Of a DNA stretch of 64,000 bases, positions 50,711 through 62,719 are shown piece after piece. Both the position numbers and the translations under genes were made by a program. Below the pieces are notes generated by a model that made no database searches, was not told the DNA's origin, and saw nothing but the letters and a program-made list of their open reading frames with translations. Numbering within the stretch: position 1 is the stretch's first letter; each line of letters starts with the position of its first letter. This DNA is from Allacma fusca (taxonomy: Eukaryota; Arthropoda; Collembola; Symphypleona; Sminthuridae), in assembly GCA_947179485.1 (NCBI GenBank), contig OX359246.1, positions 75,295,508 to 75,359,507 of the forward strand, in the 5' to 3' direction.

Positions 50711-52482
50711 TAGGGTTCCCAGACGTCCCAGCATGCCCGGGACAGTCCCGGAATGACAGTCGTTGTCCCGTGTCCCGGAAGGGTGTATTCCGGGACACGT
50801 AAATGTCCCGGAAACGTTGAGCTCAAAAAGGTGTGGAAGTTATTAGAGTTTTTAAGATAAAAATAAAATATTTCGTTCAAGAGGAGCTCGATTCAAAAGA
50901 GAGCATCATGTGCCATCTACATAAAACTAATAAAATCATAAAAATGTGATTACAAGCGTAACAACATCACTTAATAATCAGGTAATAATTAACAAGGTCT
51001 AGGTTATACAATTCTATGTGCGAAGAGGTTGTCAATTCAAAAGATTGGTTACGTCGAAATGGCAAAGATAACCAGACCCCTGCTAGGATTTTACTGTGTA
51101 AAGCGACTTTCTCTGTGAAATGTGAAGAATTTTGGTATGTTAAATCTCACATGTAAAGTTCCTAAAAACCTAGAGAAAGCAGGTGCTAAAACTAAAAAAG
51201 TTTAGATTTTTTTAAACCGAAAAATCTGGAGACGATTAAAAAATCAACATATTTGCTGTTACAGTGCAAACAATGCGACCGTAAATTATGGTCTCGAAAA
51301 TTATGTTTTAGAAATTCCAGGAAGTAAATCCATCAATTGTTGCTGCTAATTGCAAATATCACATTTTACACAACGCTGTAAAAAATGCATGTAATAAATT
51401 ATCAATGGATATTGAAGACTTAGTTTTAAAGGTTTTTAGTTTAAGGTCTGAGCAGAGACTAGACTCTTTAAAACAGTTATGGGAATTTGTGGATGTGGCT
51501 TTCCTTACTTCCAGCACTTGACAGATTCCTTTCTAATAGGTTAGCTTTGAAGTCGTATTTGCTTTTGAAGGAACAAAGTGACTGCCTTGCTGTTAATCGC
51601 AATGTTGTATGTCATACCAGCAATGAAGTTGCTGCGAAAGTAGAATGCCTAACCGAATGTTACCTATATATTGTGCACATTATTGTACAATAAATAAATT
51701 CGCCCATTAGAATGTTGGAGTGTAATGATTGTACCTCTACGGAGGTTTACGCCATAACGAAATCTCTTCTAGGAAGTTCTGTAAACCGATACGATAAATT
51801 TTACGGAAGTAGCGCTAATGCAATTCTGAAACATTTACCCCCGCAACAAAACAAAAGCGCTTTGAACAGGATGGTTTGGATTTTTTTCAAATCCCTGCAG
51901 ACCTATTTAAGCAGACATTTTGATTTCAGTGACTAAATTTGTTTTGAAAATGGAACTACCTAATTTGTAACCAGAGGAATTCTTAGTATCTATGGATTAT
52001 TTACTAAATATTGCCATTGCACTCCGTATTAAATTAAACGAGGACCAACAGTACAATGAATTTTGCTTACTTTGTCAAACTTGAGTTTTTTATAGTGATC
52101 GGTGATTGTGAGATCAGTCGGTGCAAAGTGGACTGAGTTTTTAAGATAGATCAATGTCCTGAACTATTCAAGCTTGTGTCGTTCGTGCTATTAATTCCTG
52201 TTAGCAACGATTTTGCAGAAAGTTATTTCAGCCTAATGAAGAAAGTTTGGACAGCTGAGAGAAACTTATGTCAACAAAACTTGTGAAGGCAGAGCTTCAA
52301 GTCAGGCTTAATGTGCCCTTTACATGTTGTGAATTTGTTTCTTTTTTGAACAAACCGGAAAACAAAAAAAATGGTATTAGATGCCACAAAGGCTGGAAAA
52401 TAGAATTAGGAATCGTGTATACGTAAACAAAATTTAAAATTATGTTGTCCCGGAATGACGTTTCAAAAAAGTGGGAACCCTA
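50711..52482 (+). mobile_element. Innermost hAT transposon copy with decayed transposase
   Basis: The terminal inverted repeats are TAGGGTTCCCA (50711) and TGGGAACCCTA (ending 52482). TCTTTGACC flanks both sides (50702-50710 and 52483-52491), the expected 8-bp duplication plus one shared base. The left subterminal region repeats the word GTCCCGGGACA. Remnants of a hAT transposase lie between. It is intact at its ends but cannot encode an enzyme. Confidence 0.9.
51300..52400 (+). pseudogene. Degenerate hAT transposase
   Basis: Recognisable pieces are spread over several frames: CKYHILHNAVKNACNKLSMD with EDLVLKVFSLRSEQRLDSLK near 51345-51480, then WLSLLPALDRFLSNRLALKS in another frame from about 51495. 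A C-terminal piece reads NDFAESYFSLMKKVWTAERN (52200-52270), the hAT dimerisation-type region. Frameshifts and stops separate them. Family assignment rests on these motifs together with the TIRs and target duplication. Confidence 0.75.
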
Positions 52483-53499
52483 TCTTTGACCATCTCATCT
52501 GCATGACATTTATTTATAGTGGTACCCAATCATTATGGTTAGTATTATGAATTTAAATAATTCACTGGCGCAATTCGTAATGGCAGTGTATATATAATAT
52601 ATATAATTATTATATTATTTATTATATATACAATATTCTACTGAAAATATTAACAATCTCCGAAGGAATTTTCTCCGCGTTTTCTCTCACGTGGCGTAAA
52701 AATCTCCGGTGGGATTTTCTCCGCGTAAGAATCTCCGCGTAATAATCTCCACCCGGGCGTAATATTCTCCCGCGGAGTTTTCTCTGCGTAAATAATTCCG
52801 CGTAAAAATCCCCGGCGGAGTTTTCTCGTAACTCCGCTGTCAGAAGTGTGGATTGGATTATATCTCCTGCTATGTCATTGGTACATCTTTCTCACGTTTT
52901 TCAACATCTAGCGGTTTCATACTGAACATGTAGCTTGTGTTTGTTGACATGTCACAATTCCAAGGCTAGCGATTTAGAACAGGAATCATGTCGTTATGGC
53001 TTGTCGAAATATAAATCTGAGAAAAGAACGTCTGAGCATAGTAGGATCTTTAAGGGTTTTTGTAATAATTACGGAGTAACAAACTTTCTTTAAGTTTGCC
53101 TCAAATATGTGCATACTTTGAATACTAGTATTGCAGCTGTTTAATATAATAATTTAAATATGTATCATAAATATGTAGGTTGGAATTGCCATTTGGCCTA
53201 CGTCTTTCTATTTTAAGCAGACTAGTTCCACTCCATCCGCAATAATTTACTGCATACTAACGTCTTTGAATAAATGGGACCAACCTTGTAATTTAAACCA
53301 ACTATTAGGATATTTGCGTCATCGCATTATCCCAATATGAATTACCGAATTTATGGTGGCTAATACCGCAAACGATCTAAGTATGTATTAAGAAATGTGC
53401 TAATCCTTTAGAATTGTTTTGATTTTGTTCATCAATCCGTAATATCTGCATCTTTATTTGAAATCCAATGTAAATCTGCGAAGTTTTATTCATAAAACC

Positions 53500-53845
53500 T
53501 TTATTCAAATCCAAATGTTTGGAGTTTCCCCGCCAATCCCTTAATCCAATCCAAGTGACGGAATTTTTCCCCTCGATCCCTAAATCCAATCCAGGTGATG
53601 GGAAATTTTTTCTTTAATCCGTTAATCCAATCCAGGTGATGGGAAATTGTTTCTTTAATCCGTTAATCCAATCCTAGTGATCGGAATGTTTTGCTTTAAT
53701 CCGTTAATCCAATCCAGGTGGTCGGAAATGTTTGCTTTAATCCGTTAATCCAATCCAGGTGATCGGCATGTTTACCTTTAATCTGTTAATCCAATCCAAG
53801 TGATCGAAAGTTTTCCTTTTAATCCGTTAATCCAATCCTGCCGGT
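53500..53845. repeat. About 41-bp tandem repeat within the outer hAT-like element
   Basis: The unit contains CCGTTAATCCAATCCAGGTG and a variable GATGGGAAATTGTTTCTTTAA part. About eight diverged copies stand at roughly 41-bp spacing (for example 53541, 53581, 53622, 53663, 53704). They lie just inside the right terminus, where transposase-binding repeats are usual in hAT elements. Confidence 0.85.
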
Positions 53846-53879
53846 CGTCTGAGTAAATTTCTCATCCCTGGATCGGACC

Positions 53880-54940
53880 ACGCGAACAAGTCTGATAAAG
53901 TCTTGCATAAAACTGGTCTCGCCCTGATTTGAGCGGGAAATCGCGCAAAGGGCCCCCTGTCCAACTTAAATTTTCCAATGTTAAATCACATTAAGTAACT
54001 CCATTTTCAAATTTCACAAAAAAATAAAATTGCTAAAAATGCATAATTAATATCCTTTAAAAAGAGATGTAATAAAAATTCTGCAACGATATGTTATACA
54101 CAGATTATACATACGAAGTGCTAATATAATTTTATCTTTTTTAATTAAAGAAATTAAACGAACGATTTACGGTACCAAATGACTAAGTCCGTGCGGTCAG
54201 CTTGATATGTGGTAGCACCATACTATCACCGGGTTTAGTTGCGTATTATGTTCGTCGTCGAGAAGGTTTTTTCAAATTTGTACATGATTTTCTTCTCGTG
54301 ATTCAATTTGTTATGGATTTGTCAATTTTGTTAAATAATTGCTCCACGTAACCAGTTTTGTCCACAACTTTGTGGGTGATCTGCAGTTAAGCTATGGTTT
54401 TATGCATGGATGAATTTCAACTTTTCACGGATGCTGGCTAAAGGAGTTTACAAAATATGAAAAATTTATCATTTTCGGTTTTGCGTTTTTTAAATCGTAC
54501 CCATACGTTTAGGAATAGGCAATAAACCTTAGCTACCTTTTTGATTTTGTCTTTCAAGTTTGCCTTCTTTGAATAATTTCTGGTTAAAATGGTATGCTTG
54601 GCAGCTTCATGTAAATTTGTTTTTGAACCATGAGCTTGGACTATTTTAAGTGAAAGGTATGACTAAAATTTAGAGAACTACCATTTGATAAATTACCAGC
54701 TTCTAACATTAGCGCGAGACGGTTTGTGAGGGAGATACCAATACATAATATTAGCGATATTATATTATTTCATAATAAAATTCCAAACTTGTTGATCGTC
54801 TGAGGGATAAAGATATATTAACTGTAGATCTCAGTAATAGTTTTATTTAATTGCATTTTCTGCTTAGGATACATTTTATTTTCATTTTAAGGAATTAGAT
54901 GTATACAATCCACAACGATTATTAAAAAACATAAAATAAA
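53880..54940. other. Intergenic DNA, nothing recognised
   Basis: AT-rich. No open frame, repeat or RNA gene could be supported. Confidence 0.4.
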
Positions 54941-54944
54941 TAAG

Positions 54945-55228
54945 AATGGTTACACAATCTAGATTCCGAGAAGCTGTTGTCGATACCAGATTTGCTCAAC
55001 CTATCTCCGAACAACAGAATTGCAGAATCTCCTTCAATCATAATTGCTGAAAGTGCAGTTGTGGCAACGATAGGTATGTAAGGGAATCTTTCTTAAACAA
55101 AACTTCATAATATGAATTAATGTATTAGTATCACTTGTATTACATGTAAATGTTTCGTTTACACTCATTTTCAGAAGTTGGGTTATGCAATTCTTTGCTA
55201 CCAGTCATGTACAAGGACTTGTTTGCAG
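54945..55228 (+). CDS. Two exon-like segments of an unrecognised gene
   Basis: Segment 54945-55073 ends at a GTATGT donor and reads EWLHNLDSEKLLSIPDLLNL, then a stretch ending AESAVVATI. Segment 55175-55228 follows a TTTTCAG acceptor, is in matching phase, and reads VGLCNSLLPVMYKDLFA before a GTGGGT donor. The join is open across both. I do not recognise the protein, and no confident next exon was found. Chance exon-like sequence or a pseudogene is possible. Confidence 0.3.
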
Positions 55229-55229
55229 G

Positions 55230-56925
55230 TGGGTATTAAAGTAGATTTTACACATTCTGGGTTGATGAAAGAACGTTTATCTGTAGTGGCATGAACGGTA
55301 TCATGCGCTGCAGGCCTAATAATGGAATGCAAAATTACTTTAATGATGTAGATACCTTTAAAATGAAGGCTATTAAAAACATTGCCGTGCTGAAATTAAT
55401 GTCGTTTTTAAATTGGCTAGCACTGCTGTGCGAAAATTAATCAGATGCGCGTTTGTTTCCAATCAAACGTATTTGCTTATACTGTTAAACGCCTTTGCTG
55501 AAAAAATGATCGGATATAATTTACTAACATTCTTGCCGAATATATAGACTGGTTGTGAGTTAGTGCATTGGCATTCTTACTTAATTGCACGTCTTAGTTT
55601 ATACCCTGACGTTTAACTTATAGAGATGTACAGAGAGAGAGTTCTGTTACCTGTGTATAATGCCCTTATTGAAATATATTTGAAAAATTGATTATATCAA
55701 AGGTCATGTAAAACCCGCAGCATGTTTTCATTGCGGAGTAATATTTAAGAACAAGGAATAAACACTAAGCTCCATATTCATACTCAGATCTCAAAATTAC
55801 TGGTATTTCTTATAACTCATTTTTCTATATGTGTCTAGAAAACAAAATCATAAGTCCATAGACGACGTTTTACGACTTATATATAGGATTCAGCTATTGA
55901 CTATATAATTACGTATGAATAGCATCAATATAGCATGTGCTTACAGCAAAACTAAATGTAATCATTTGCAGACCTATAATTGCATTGTATCACTCGTTTA
56001 CCAGGAAATCACTACGAATTATTTTGCTCGTATTGCTTTTAAGTGAGAAATGTGAAAATCCCACGAGAATTGTTTGTTTCGAGTCCTTCGGTCAAGCTTG
56101 GTTTCCCCAAACCTCGATTTTAATTTAACTGAAACAAAGGACGTAACCGTTACTTAAAGCCTGACCTTAAATAATACCGCTTACATTTTACTATTTACCC
56201 TGCCCTAAAACACATTGCAGTTTTACAAAACAACTGGTAGTATGCATGAGCGTGTATATAATGTTCCTACGGAGGTGCATTTCTGTAATAAATATTGCCG
56301 TTAGTATAAGTGCATTGCTCGAACTATGACTAAAACAATGACAATTTAATTAATTTTCTAGTTCTCCAACTGCAAAAAATGTATACCTCAGTGTGCTCGT
56401 GTCATCTGCATTCGAGATTTCTCCCACATGGTTGATAGAGGTTTATCATTCCTATAAAGTAGATTTAACACGGTGTAATTACCATTTTACTTCTCATCTA
56501 AATTGCTCATTATACACAAATTCAAATTGTTCCATACTCGAAATCAATCTTCTAAGGAGTTTAGGCAAAGCACTTTTTTGCATGATTGTTTTAAGATGCG
56601 ACATAACGAAAAGATCATAAAGTTGTAGAATTCAGATTTAATGAATATTTTTGCAATGTCTAAAGTGGCTCAATAGATTAAAAACCAAACGTTGTAGACA
56701 TATATCCCGCTAATTTCTTAATTTTGAACTAAAACTATATTTAAAATTACAATAGAAACATTAAATTCAATCTTCATGGTTGAACTGAATACATTGACAG
56801 ATTTATAATTTAAACGTAAATTGAACGTTTTATCCTACCGTTCAATTTGAGTGACAACGACTAAACGTAAAATTTAATTACGTATGAATTGAACTGCATG
56901 TAAGTGATATTTTTTAAAAACTTAC
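55230..56925. other. Intergenic or intronic DNA, nothing recognised
   Basis: No supported feature. A plus-strand frame near 55270-55440 is open for about 55 codons but without recognisable motif. Confidence 0.35.
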
Positions 56926-57036
56926 TAGGACATTCGCTGGGATGGTTTCATCCATTTTATAATATGTGCCGGCACTAAATCCTGACAATCCTACAAACGT
57001 TTTCAGTTTGTCAAAAACTCGAGTAAGCAGCTCCAT
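56926..57036 (-). CDS. Exon-like segment starting with Met, unrecognised
   Basis: On the minus strand, ATG at 57036 opens 37 codons beginning MELLTRVFDKLKTFVGLSGF. The segment ends at 56926 before a perfect GTAAGT donor. The composition looks protein-like and could be a first coding exon. No continuing exon was identified to the left, and the family is unknown. Confidence 0.3.
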
Positions 57037-57823
57037 TCTTGAAACGGTCTGGCAAATTATTTTCTACGACAAGAAATCTGCCCCAACTACGTACTTGTAA
57101 ATGCATTTAGTGAATGACAATATGATTAAGTACATTCTAAAGTTTGTTATAACCACGCAAATAAAATATTAATATAAATAATAGAAAACATTAGCAATAA
57201 TAACTCAGAGCATAAGCACCTCAAACAAATAGCTCAATCTGAATTTCTAACCGCATGCATTTTTACGTAATCTTCAACTGAATTTCAGAATTTTAGGAAA
57301 ACATACCCATTCTTACTTTAGATTTAGGTTGATTTGAAGACTAGCCGGTATTTTGAACACACGATTGATACAACTACAATTAGTTAAAACGTACATGTTG
57401 TTAGCATCCCGGCTGTTCAAAGTCAAATAATCCCCTAATTGTGGGGTATCTGTGCTGTCGTACCTTTTGCTGATTCCAAAATGTTATCGTTTAAATGAAT
57501 AAACAGGTGTTGCTGGATAAGCTGTTAATTAGTTTAGGTATCGCTCAGTTCTATAAGCAGGGGGCATACTGTCAATCTCCAGATAAATGTAATTATTATT
57601 ATGCACGCTGATGCTTCTTAACGCAATACGACATTGAGTTCATTGAATTTAGCTTACCTTTTACAGTAATTTAAGTGAAGTGAATGTTACTTTGCACGTG
57701 TATGTTTTTCATGCCTTGTGTTTCTGAATAATCGCGAGTTGTTCTATTTTTGTGAATGTATGATATTTTGGAAATAAACGTTTGACCTGAAGAATTCAGC
57801 GGATAAGAATCCTTGACAAGTTT

Positions 57824-58108
57824 ATGGATCAGCCTGACTCATCGAGTAAGGATGTACAAATGACCTTTTTCTATCCTACGATTTTATTGTTGATTTCATT
57901 TTGGATAGCATTAACAGGACCATTTTGTGTTTATTACAAGTGTCGAGGACCGTTCATTGTGTGCAACTGTTGGGAAATCTTTAACTCGCATTCGGATGTC
58001 TACTTTCATGAGAGTCATCATCATCTTTATTATACTTGTCCAACACACTAATGATACTGCATCTAGTAGTGGAACTGAATGGGCATCAGGATACTGTTGG
58101 CCATTGAA
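57824..58108 (+). CDS. Possible small membrane or secreted protein, unrecognised
   Basis: Two overlapping plus-strand frames are candidates. One (ATG 57824, 75 codons) begins MDQPDSSSKDVQM and has a hydrophobic segment TILLLISFWIALTGPF. The other, from ATG near 57999, begins MSTFMRVIIIFIILVQHTND, which resembles a signal peptide, and runs to a possible GTAACG donor at 58109. Only one can be real, if either. No homologue is recognised. Confidence 0.2.
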
Positions 58109-58109
58109 G

Positions 58110-59702
58110 TAACGAAGACGTCTTTTAGGTAATATAACATCATGGCATGTGGCAAACGAACAGGGTAACACTAACGTCATTTACAATATTTACTTGGTTT
58201 ATTTACAGGTTGAATTATCATAATGTTTTTCCTACATTGATTTTGGGTCTTTCAACGGCAGTAAAGGCGGGTGAGCTTGTCATTGATGAACGGTGAAATC
58301 AGCGGAGTATCAGCACACGTCCGTCAACGGTGGAGTAGGCGGAGGAATCCTTGAAAGCTCAATGGCAAAACTGGCGGACAAGCCGCACAATGTGTAAATC
58401 CCAATGTAAATGTAGGTCAAACCTATATTGACACAAATGGAAATAATAACGATGTAGCTATTATTGTATTTTGACTTTTTTTGTGCTAATTTTAGGAACA
58501 ATAATTCGTGCAAAACAAATGTCGTTTGCATACAGTGTAAAACAATTAGAAGAAATCTTAATTAACTTTTCATTGAAACTACAAATCACGTTTTTACTCT
58601 AACTGCCAGAAAAATGTACGAGCACGTCATGCATGCAGAAGTCGATGATAGTGGCGCCACTAGACCCCGTGCTTCGGCCAACCAGGGGGTGTCTGCGACA
58701 AACTTTAGTGTATTGACGGCACAGCGGGGGAAAAGGAAAGTTGGGGTGTCGGATAGGCAAATTATGTTTTTGTGTTTTGTTTTTTTTCCGTTTATTTTCA
58801 CACAAAAATCAGTACGCAATATTTTGAAGTCAATAACCATGTTCGTCAAAGCGGGATATAATGTAACAAATAATTCACAAGTTCCCGCTTGTTTTAACTA
58901 GGACGTAAATCCTGAGATCGCAAGCTTAAAATGACTGGGAACTTAGGCGATTTCTCGCTTCGCATGGGCTTACATTTCCACTGTGATACTCTTTGCTCAG
59001 CAATGAGTGAGTGCTGGTGTCAGTGGTTGCAGTTTGTACCAGTTCTCGATTCTAAAATGTAGCCCTTTACCGAAATGAATGGGGAAGGTTTGCATAAGAT
59101 ATGTTACGATAGTTATGAAGTAGTAATAATAAAAAATTTATGAATAAATAAAGTATCAAAGTATTTTAAATACCCCATCTGGGAGTAATTGTGTGCTTTG
59201 GGGACAATGTTAAGTATACTGATGAAATATTAATGAAGTGCATTTTCTATCAGGAAATTTTATTCTCGTAGCACTGGCAATCATATACGTAAGTAATACA
59301 GGTTGTATTAGAATGGTAATTTAAATCTCCTGTAAACGTAGTTGTATCAGTGGCGACATTTTTGTAAAGATACACTCATTTAATTACCTTCGGGGTTGTA
59401 TGCGCCCAGCAACAGTTATAGTACCATATTGAGCGCAAATGTATGCCATTTATTTCCGTCATTATGCAAAAATTAACCATTGCTACGCACCCGTATATAT
59501 ATCAATACCTGCATTTTTTGAAAAACGATTTTCTATTTATAAGAAGGCATTTATATATCAACAGAAATACTTTTAACATTCATTTTAACGTTTTCCTTAG
59601 TATTAATTTATTTCCTTAGAGTCTTAGTTGTTCAAATTAAATTTTCGTTCCTCTTGCTTCTAAAGGTCAATTTTTACAATTATTAGAACAACCTTCATTC
59701 TT
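58110..59702. other. Intergenic DNA with one GC-richer patch
   Basis: Mostly AT-rich without features. At about 58637-58745 a GC-rich patch includes AGTGGCGCCACT (palindromic) and CCAGGGGGTGTCTG; such sequence is seen at ends of some DNA transposons but no partner end was found. Confidence 0.3.
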
Positions 59703-60052
59703 GGGCTTCTGTTCGGAACGGGACTGGATCGGGACAGTTCCGGGACAAAATATTTGTCCCCATGTTTTTTTCGGGACGGAGTGGGGATGGCCATTTTTGT
59801 CCCGAGGGTTCCGGGACGGGACGGAAAAATAGATCGGGACAGGAAACAATTCCTGAACGGTATACTATTACTGTAAAAATGAAATTGTATATAAATAATT
59901 CCATTTAAAATTTGTTATTCTATGGTGCATTTATTTTATTCTAAGTGCACATTTGCTATTATTGGATACTTTTTACTTTTTTTGTCCCGATGATTTTGGG
60001 ACGGGACGGAATTGTCTGCTGGACAAAAGAACTGTCCCCATTAGAAGCCCGA
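59703..60052. mobile_element. Short hAT-like inverted-repeat element
   Basis: The left end is GGGCTTCTGTTCGGAACGGG; the right end, inverted, is TCGGGCTTCTAATGGGGACA. CTTCATTCTT flanks it at 59693-59702 and 60053-60062. The interior is rich in CGGGACAGTTCCGGGAC-type words, like the subterminal DNA of the element at 50711. It is 350 bp without a gene. Confidence 0.75.
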
Positions 60053-60062
60053 CTTCATTCTT

Positions 60063-61186
60063 TCTTCCAATGGTTCATGTCTGTATTTCGCTTTCCACAA
60101 TCACACATTGAGCCGTCTATCAAACTTTAAAACTCAAGTCTTCATTCATTGCAAAAAATTATACATATTATCCAATTGTTTGAATTTATCCGTCAAATAT
60201 TAAATAAATATTATAAACGTACTATTATATATTACTTCAATATAAACTCCATATATATAATCATATGGATGAAAAGTTAAAATTTAAAAGGAAGACTGGT
60301 AAACACTGCAATGAAACCAGCACTCTATTATGTTTGAATTTTCCCGTGAACCTTAACGTAAATGACTCGATTATAAACCTGCAGCTATGAAAAGAAAGAA
60401 TTTACAAGGGCTTCATTTTGGAATTGACAACTGATGCACACTGCAACCACTGAATCCAATACTCTATCATTGCTAAACATAGAGTTTTACAGTGAAAATG
60501 TAAGTTCCATGCGAGGCGAGAAATTATCTAATTTCCCAGTCATTTTCAGCTTACGAATCAAAATTTGAAAGGGTCTTCAAAACATTTTACCCCCAAAGTG
60601 CTTCATAAGCGACGTTTTCTGCAAAGCCCAAGCCCAAGACGCGTAGGGTGACTTTTGGAACTTGAGATTTCCTTGGTAGTTCAGCTGACTAATCTTGTAC
60701 ATGAATGTCATGCATGGTCAGGTGTGGTTGGTGCTGTGTGACGTTTGAATATCCACCCACTATAAATCTCTCGTGGCTGTTGCTATAGCGTCTGCGGAAG
60801 CTGATCTATCTATTTTATTTCTGTCCACATTTTTTGCAGCAATCCATGCATCTAATGCGGCTACAATTTCCCAATGAAATTCTTATTCGACAACATGTAA
60901 TGTTGTTGGATTAGATAATTATTCAGTTTTGATATCCTAGTATGACAAAATGGTATTTACGGTTTTGTTCACATATGGTTTGATTTCTGTAAACTGACCT
61001 CCAGTATACGCACTGTCCTGTTCGTATGTTGCGGCCAAGCCTCTTTAACTGTCTCAAATTAGATTACCTTCGTTTTCGTTCACAAAGCGTCTCAATGCAT
61101 TCAGTCTACATTTAGTCATTTTCTTCTCCCCGGGTAATTGTAGTTATTTTAAACGATTTAATTGTAAATGCCTTGCCCGTTGTTGA
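60063..61186. other. Intergenic DNA, nothing recognised
   Basis: No coding or repeat feature could be supported. Confidence 0.35.
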
Positions 61187-62575
61187 TCACCGACTTATAG
61201 AAGCTGTGGTGGAAACAATTGCGGCTTCTTCTTGTGATTGCTTTTCTGAAGGCTCGGTATTAACTGGCGACTTAATCGTTTTAGTTGTATCAAATTCTTT
61301 CTCAACTCTGCCATCATTTTCACCGGTCAGATCTGAGTGAACTCTATTGGTATTGCCTATTATAAAATTGGAAGATAACATGAAATACACATGTTTCACA
61401 CGTTTCGCTACCAACATGAAAACATGTTTCTGGAGTTCTTACCATTTCCACCGTGTGATTGGTAGCATCATTTATAGGAGTCCTGTCTAAATGGCGTACG
61501 TGCTTATTTGCGATTGGTTTTATAATTGTTGGTTGGGGCCTTGGTGTAGCAGGTACCTGATGTATATTTCAACCTATTTTTACAGTTGTTGTTTGGTGCT
61601 TTGGTGAAGGAGTTACTTAGGCTATCTTTGGCGTTGGTTTTGCAATTTGTATTTCGGGCTTTGCTGTAGGAGGTGCTGGGGCTATCTTTGACGTTGGGCT
61701 TGCAATTGGTATGTGAAGCTTTGGTTTAGGAGGTACTCCGGCTATCGTTGGCGTTGGTTTTGCAATTGGTATTTGGGGTTTTGATGTAACACGTCCAAAG
61801 GGTGTATTTAGTTACCTTCCAGTCTAGTGTGACTGGCGTCGGTGTATTATTCATTGTCATACCTTGTGTTTTCGTTGTTGGTACATAAGGTGTTGCTTTT
61901 GGTTTAAGTTGAACAAAAAACGGCGAACCTGCTAGCCATATCGAATTAGTTTGTTTTATAAAAACATTATGCCGTACAAATACCATTACTTAGCGCAAGG
62001 GTATGAAGATGATGACATCAAATAAAAGTTGGATTTTCTTGAATGCGAAGTTCGCTCAATCATCCTGTAACGCTGCACAATGCCGATGTTTCTAAACATA
62101 TCGGCTGCAGTGTATGGCAAAGGCGTTTGGTTTGTAGCTAGTATCGGCACTCCCTGTCTGATTTCAACATCTGAATTGAATGTGTCGGCGGTATCAGTAC
62201 TTGTTGAGTACCATGGTAAAATGAAGTTGTGTTTTTAGAACATATTTTTGGTCCACAATCGAAGGAACGATTTGCGGTGTCTACGTCCTTATCTTTATCG
62301 TAAACAATGGAATCAACAACATGGATTTTCAATACTGTCTAAACAATTTTATAAATTGGAGTTTTGTTCTTAGCTGTAAAAACGCACTATCGAACGCACA
62401 ACAAATTGGTATGCTATAAGTACACTCGTTATGTTGATTTTACGAAGGTAAAGAAATAAAAACTACCTGTGCTTAAAGTCAGGTAACATAATTCAGATTT
62501 AGCATTACCAGCTTTTGTTTTGAGCAGCAAAATACCCGACCAGCGCATTTGGACATTCTTGACGTCGTTGTCACC
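61187..62575 (-). CDS. Possible multi-exon Pro/Thr-rich protein gene or its remnant, unrecognised
   Basis: Several minus-strand segments look exon-like. 62575 down to about 62472 follows a TTTCAG acceptor and ends before GTAGTT (NVQMRWSGILLLKTKAG). A frame near 62332-62138 contains YDKDKDVDTANRSFDCGP. 61930 down to 61817 follows GCTAGCAG and ends at GTAACT (VQLKPKATPYVPTTKTQG). A proline-rich repeat region follows, and a last segment 61356-61187 ends in TGA (EKEFDTTKTIKSPVNTEPSE). Phases do not all join and stops interrupt the repeat upstream end, so this may be a pseudogene or a wrongly bounded model. Repetitive Pro/Thr composition would suit an extracellular protein. Confidence 0.28.
61575..61795. 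repeat. 60-bp tandem repeat encoding a proline-rich 20-residue unit on the minus strand
   Basis: Units begin GCTATCTTTGGCGTTGG at 61621, GCTATCTTTGACGTTGG at 61681 and GCTATCGTTGGCGTTGG at 61741, exactly 60 bp apart, with a partial copy before. On the minus strand the period keeps frame and reads like IAKPTPTIAGVPPKPKLHIP per unit. Confidence 0.8.
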
Positions 62576-62719
62576 TGAAAGTTTGCATGGGGAATTAGTT
62601 GGGGAGAAAAGCCACAATAATGCGCATTACGTTTGCATAATGTATCGTACGTACCACCAACTACGAAGTAACCTATATCGTTTAGATGCACATTTTGCTA
62701 CGTGACGAGGCCAGTTAAC

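Larger units (their letters stand above)
50047..52835. mobile_element. Fold-back element with about 190-bp inverted repeats
   Basis: The left arm (about 50047-50225) and right arm (about 52660-52835) are imperfect reverse complements built from the words AAAACTCCGC, GGAGATTTTTACGC and CACGTGAGAGAAAA. GCTGTCAG occurs immediately outside both arms (50039-50046 and 52836-52843), consistent with an 8-bp target duplication. The interior beyond the nested hAT copy (50240-50701, 52492-52660) has no coding sequence. It is itself inserted in the 49786-53870 element. Confidence 0.75.
49786..53870. mobile_element. Outer hAT-like element of a three-layer nest
   Basis: The left end is CAGGGATGGGAATGG; the right end, inverted, is CAGGGATGAGAAATT. 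The 8-bp sequence GATCGGAC flanks it at 49777-49784 and 53871-53878, with one extra T on the left. The subterminal DNA is rich in the word TTAATCCAATCC. No transposase of its own is visible; most of its length is two later insertions (50047-52835 and, inside that, 50711-52482). The terminus matches the CAGGGACGGGAA end at 744, so both belong to one broad family. Confidence 0.8.

Noticed and set aside
49469..53935. CAGGGC and GCCCTG pair as ends of a fourth, still larger element around the nest
   Set aside because: Similarity stops after six bases and the flanks share only ATTTG out of register, not an adjacent target duplication.
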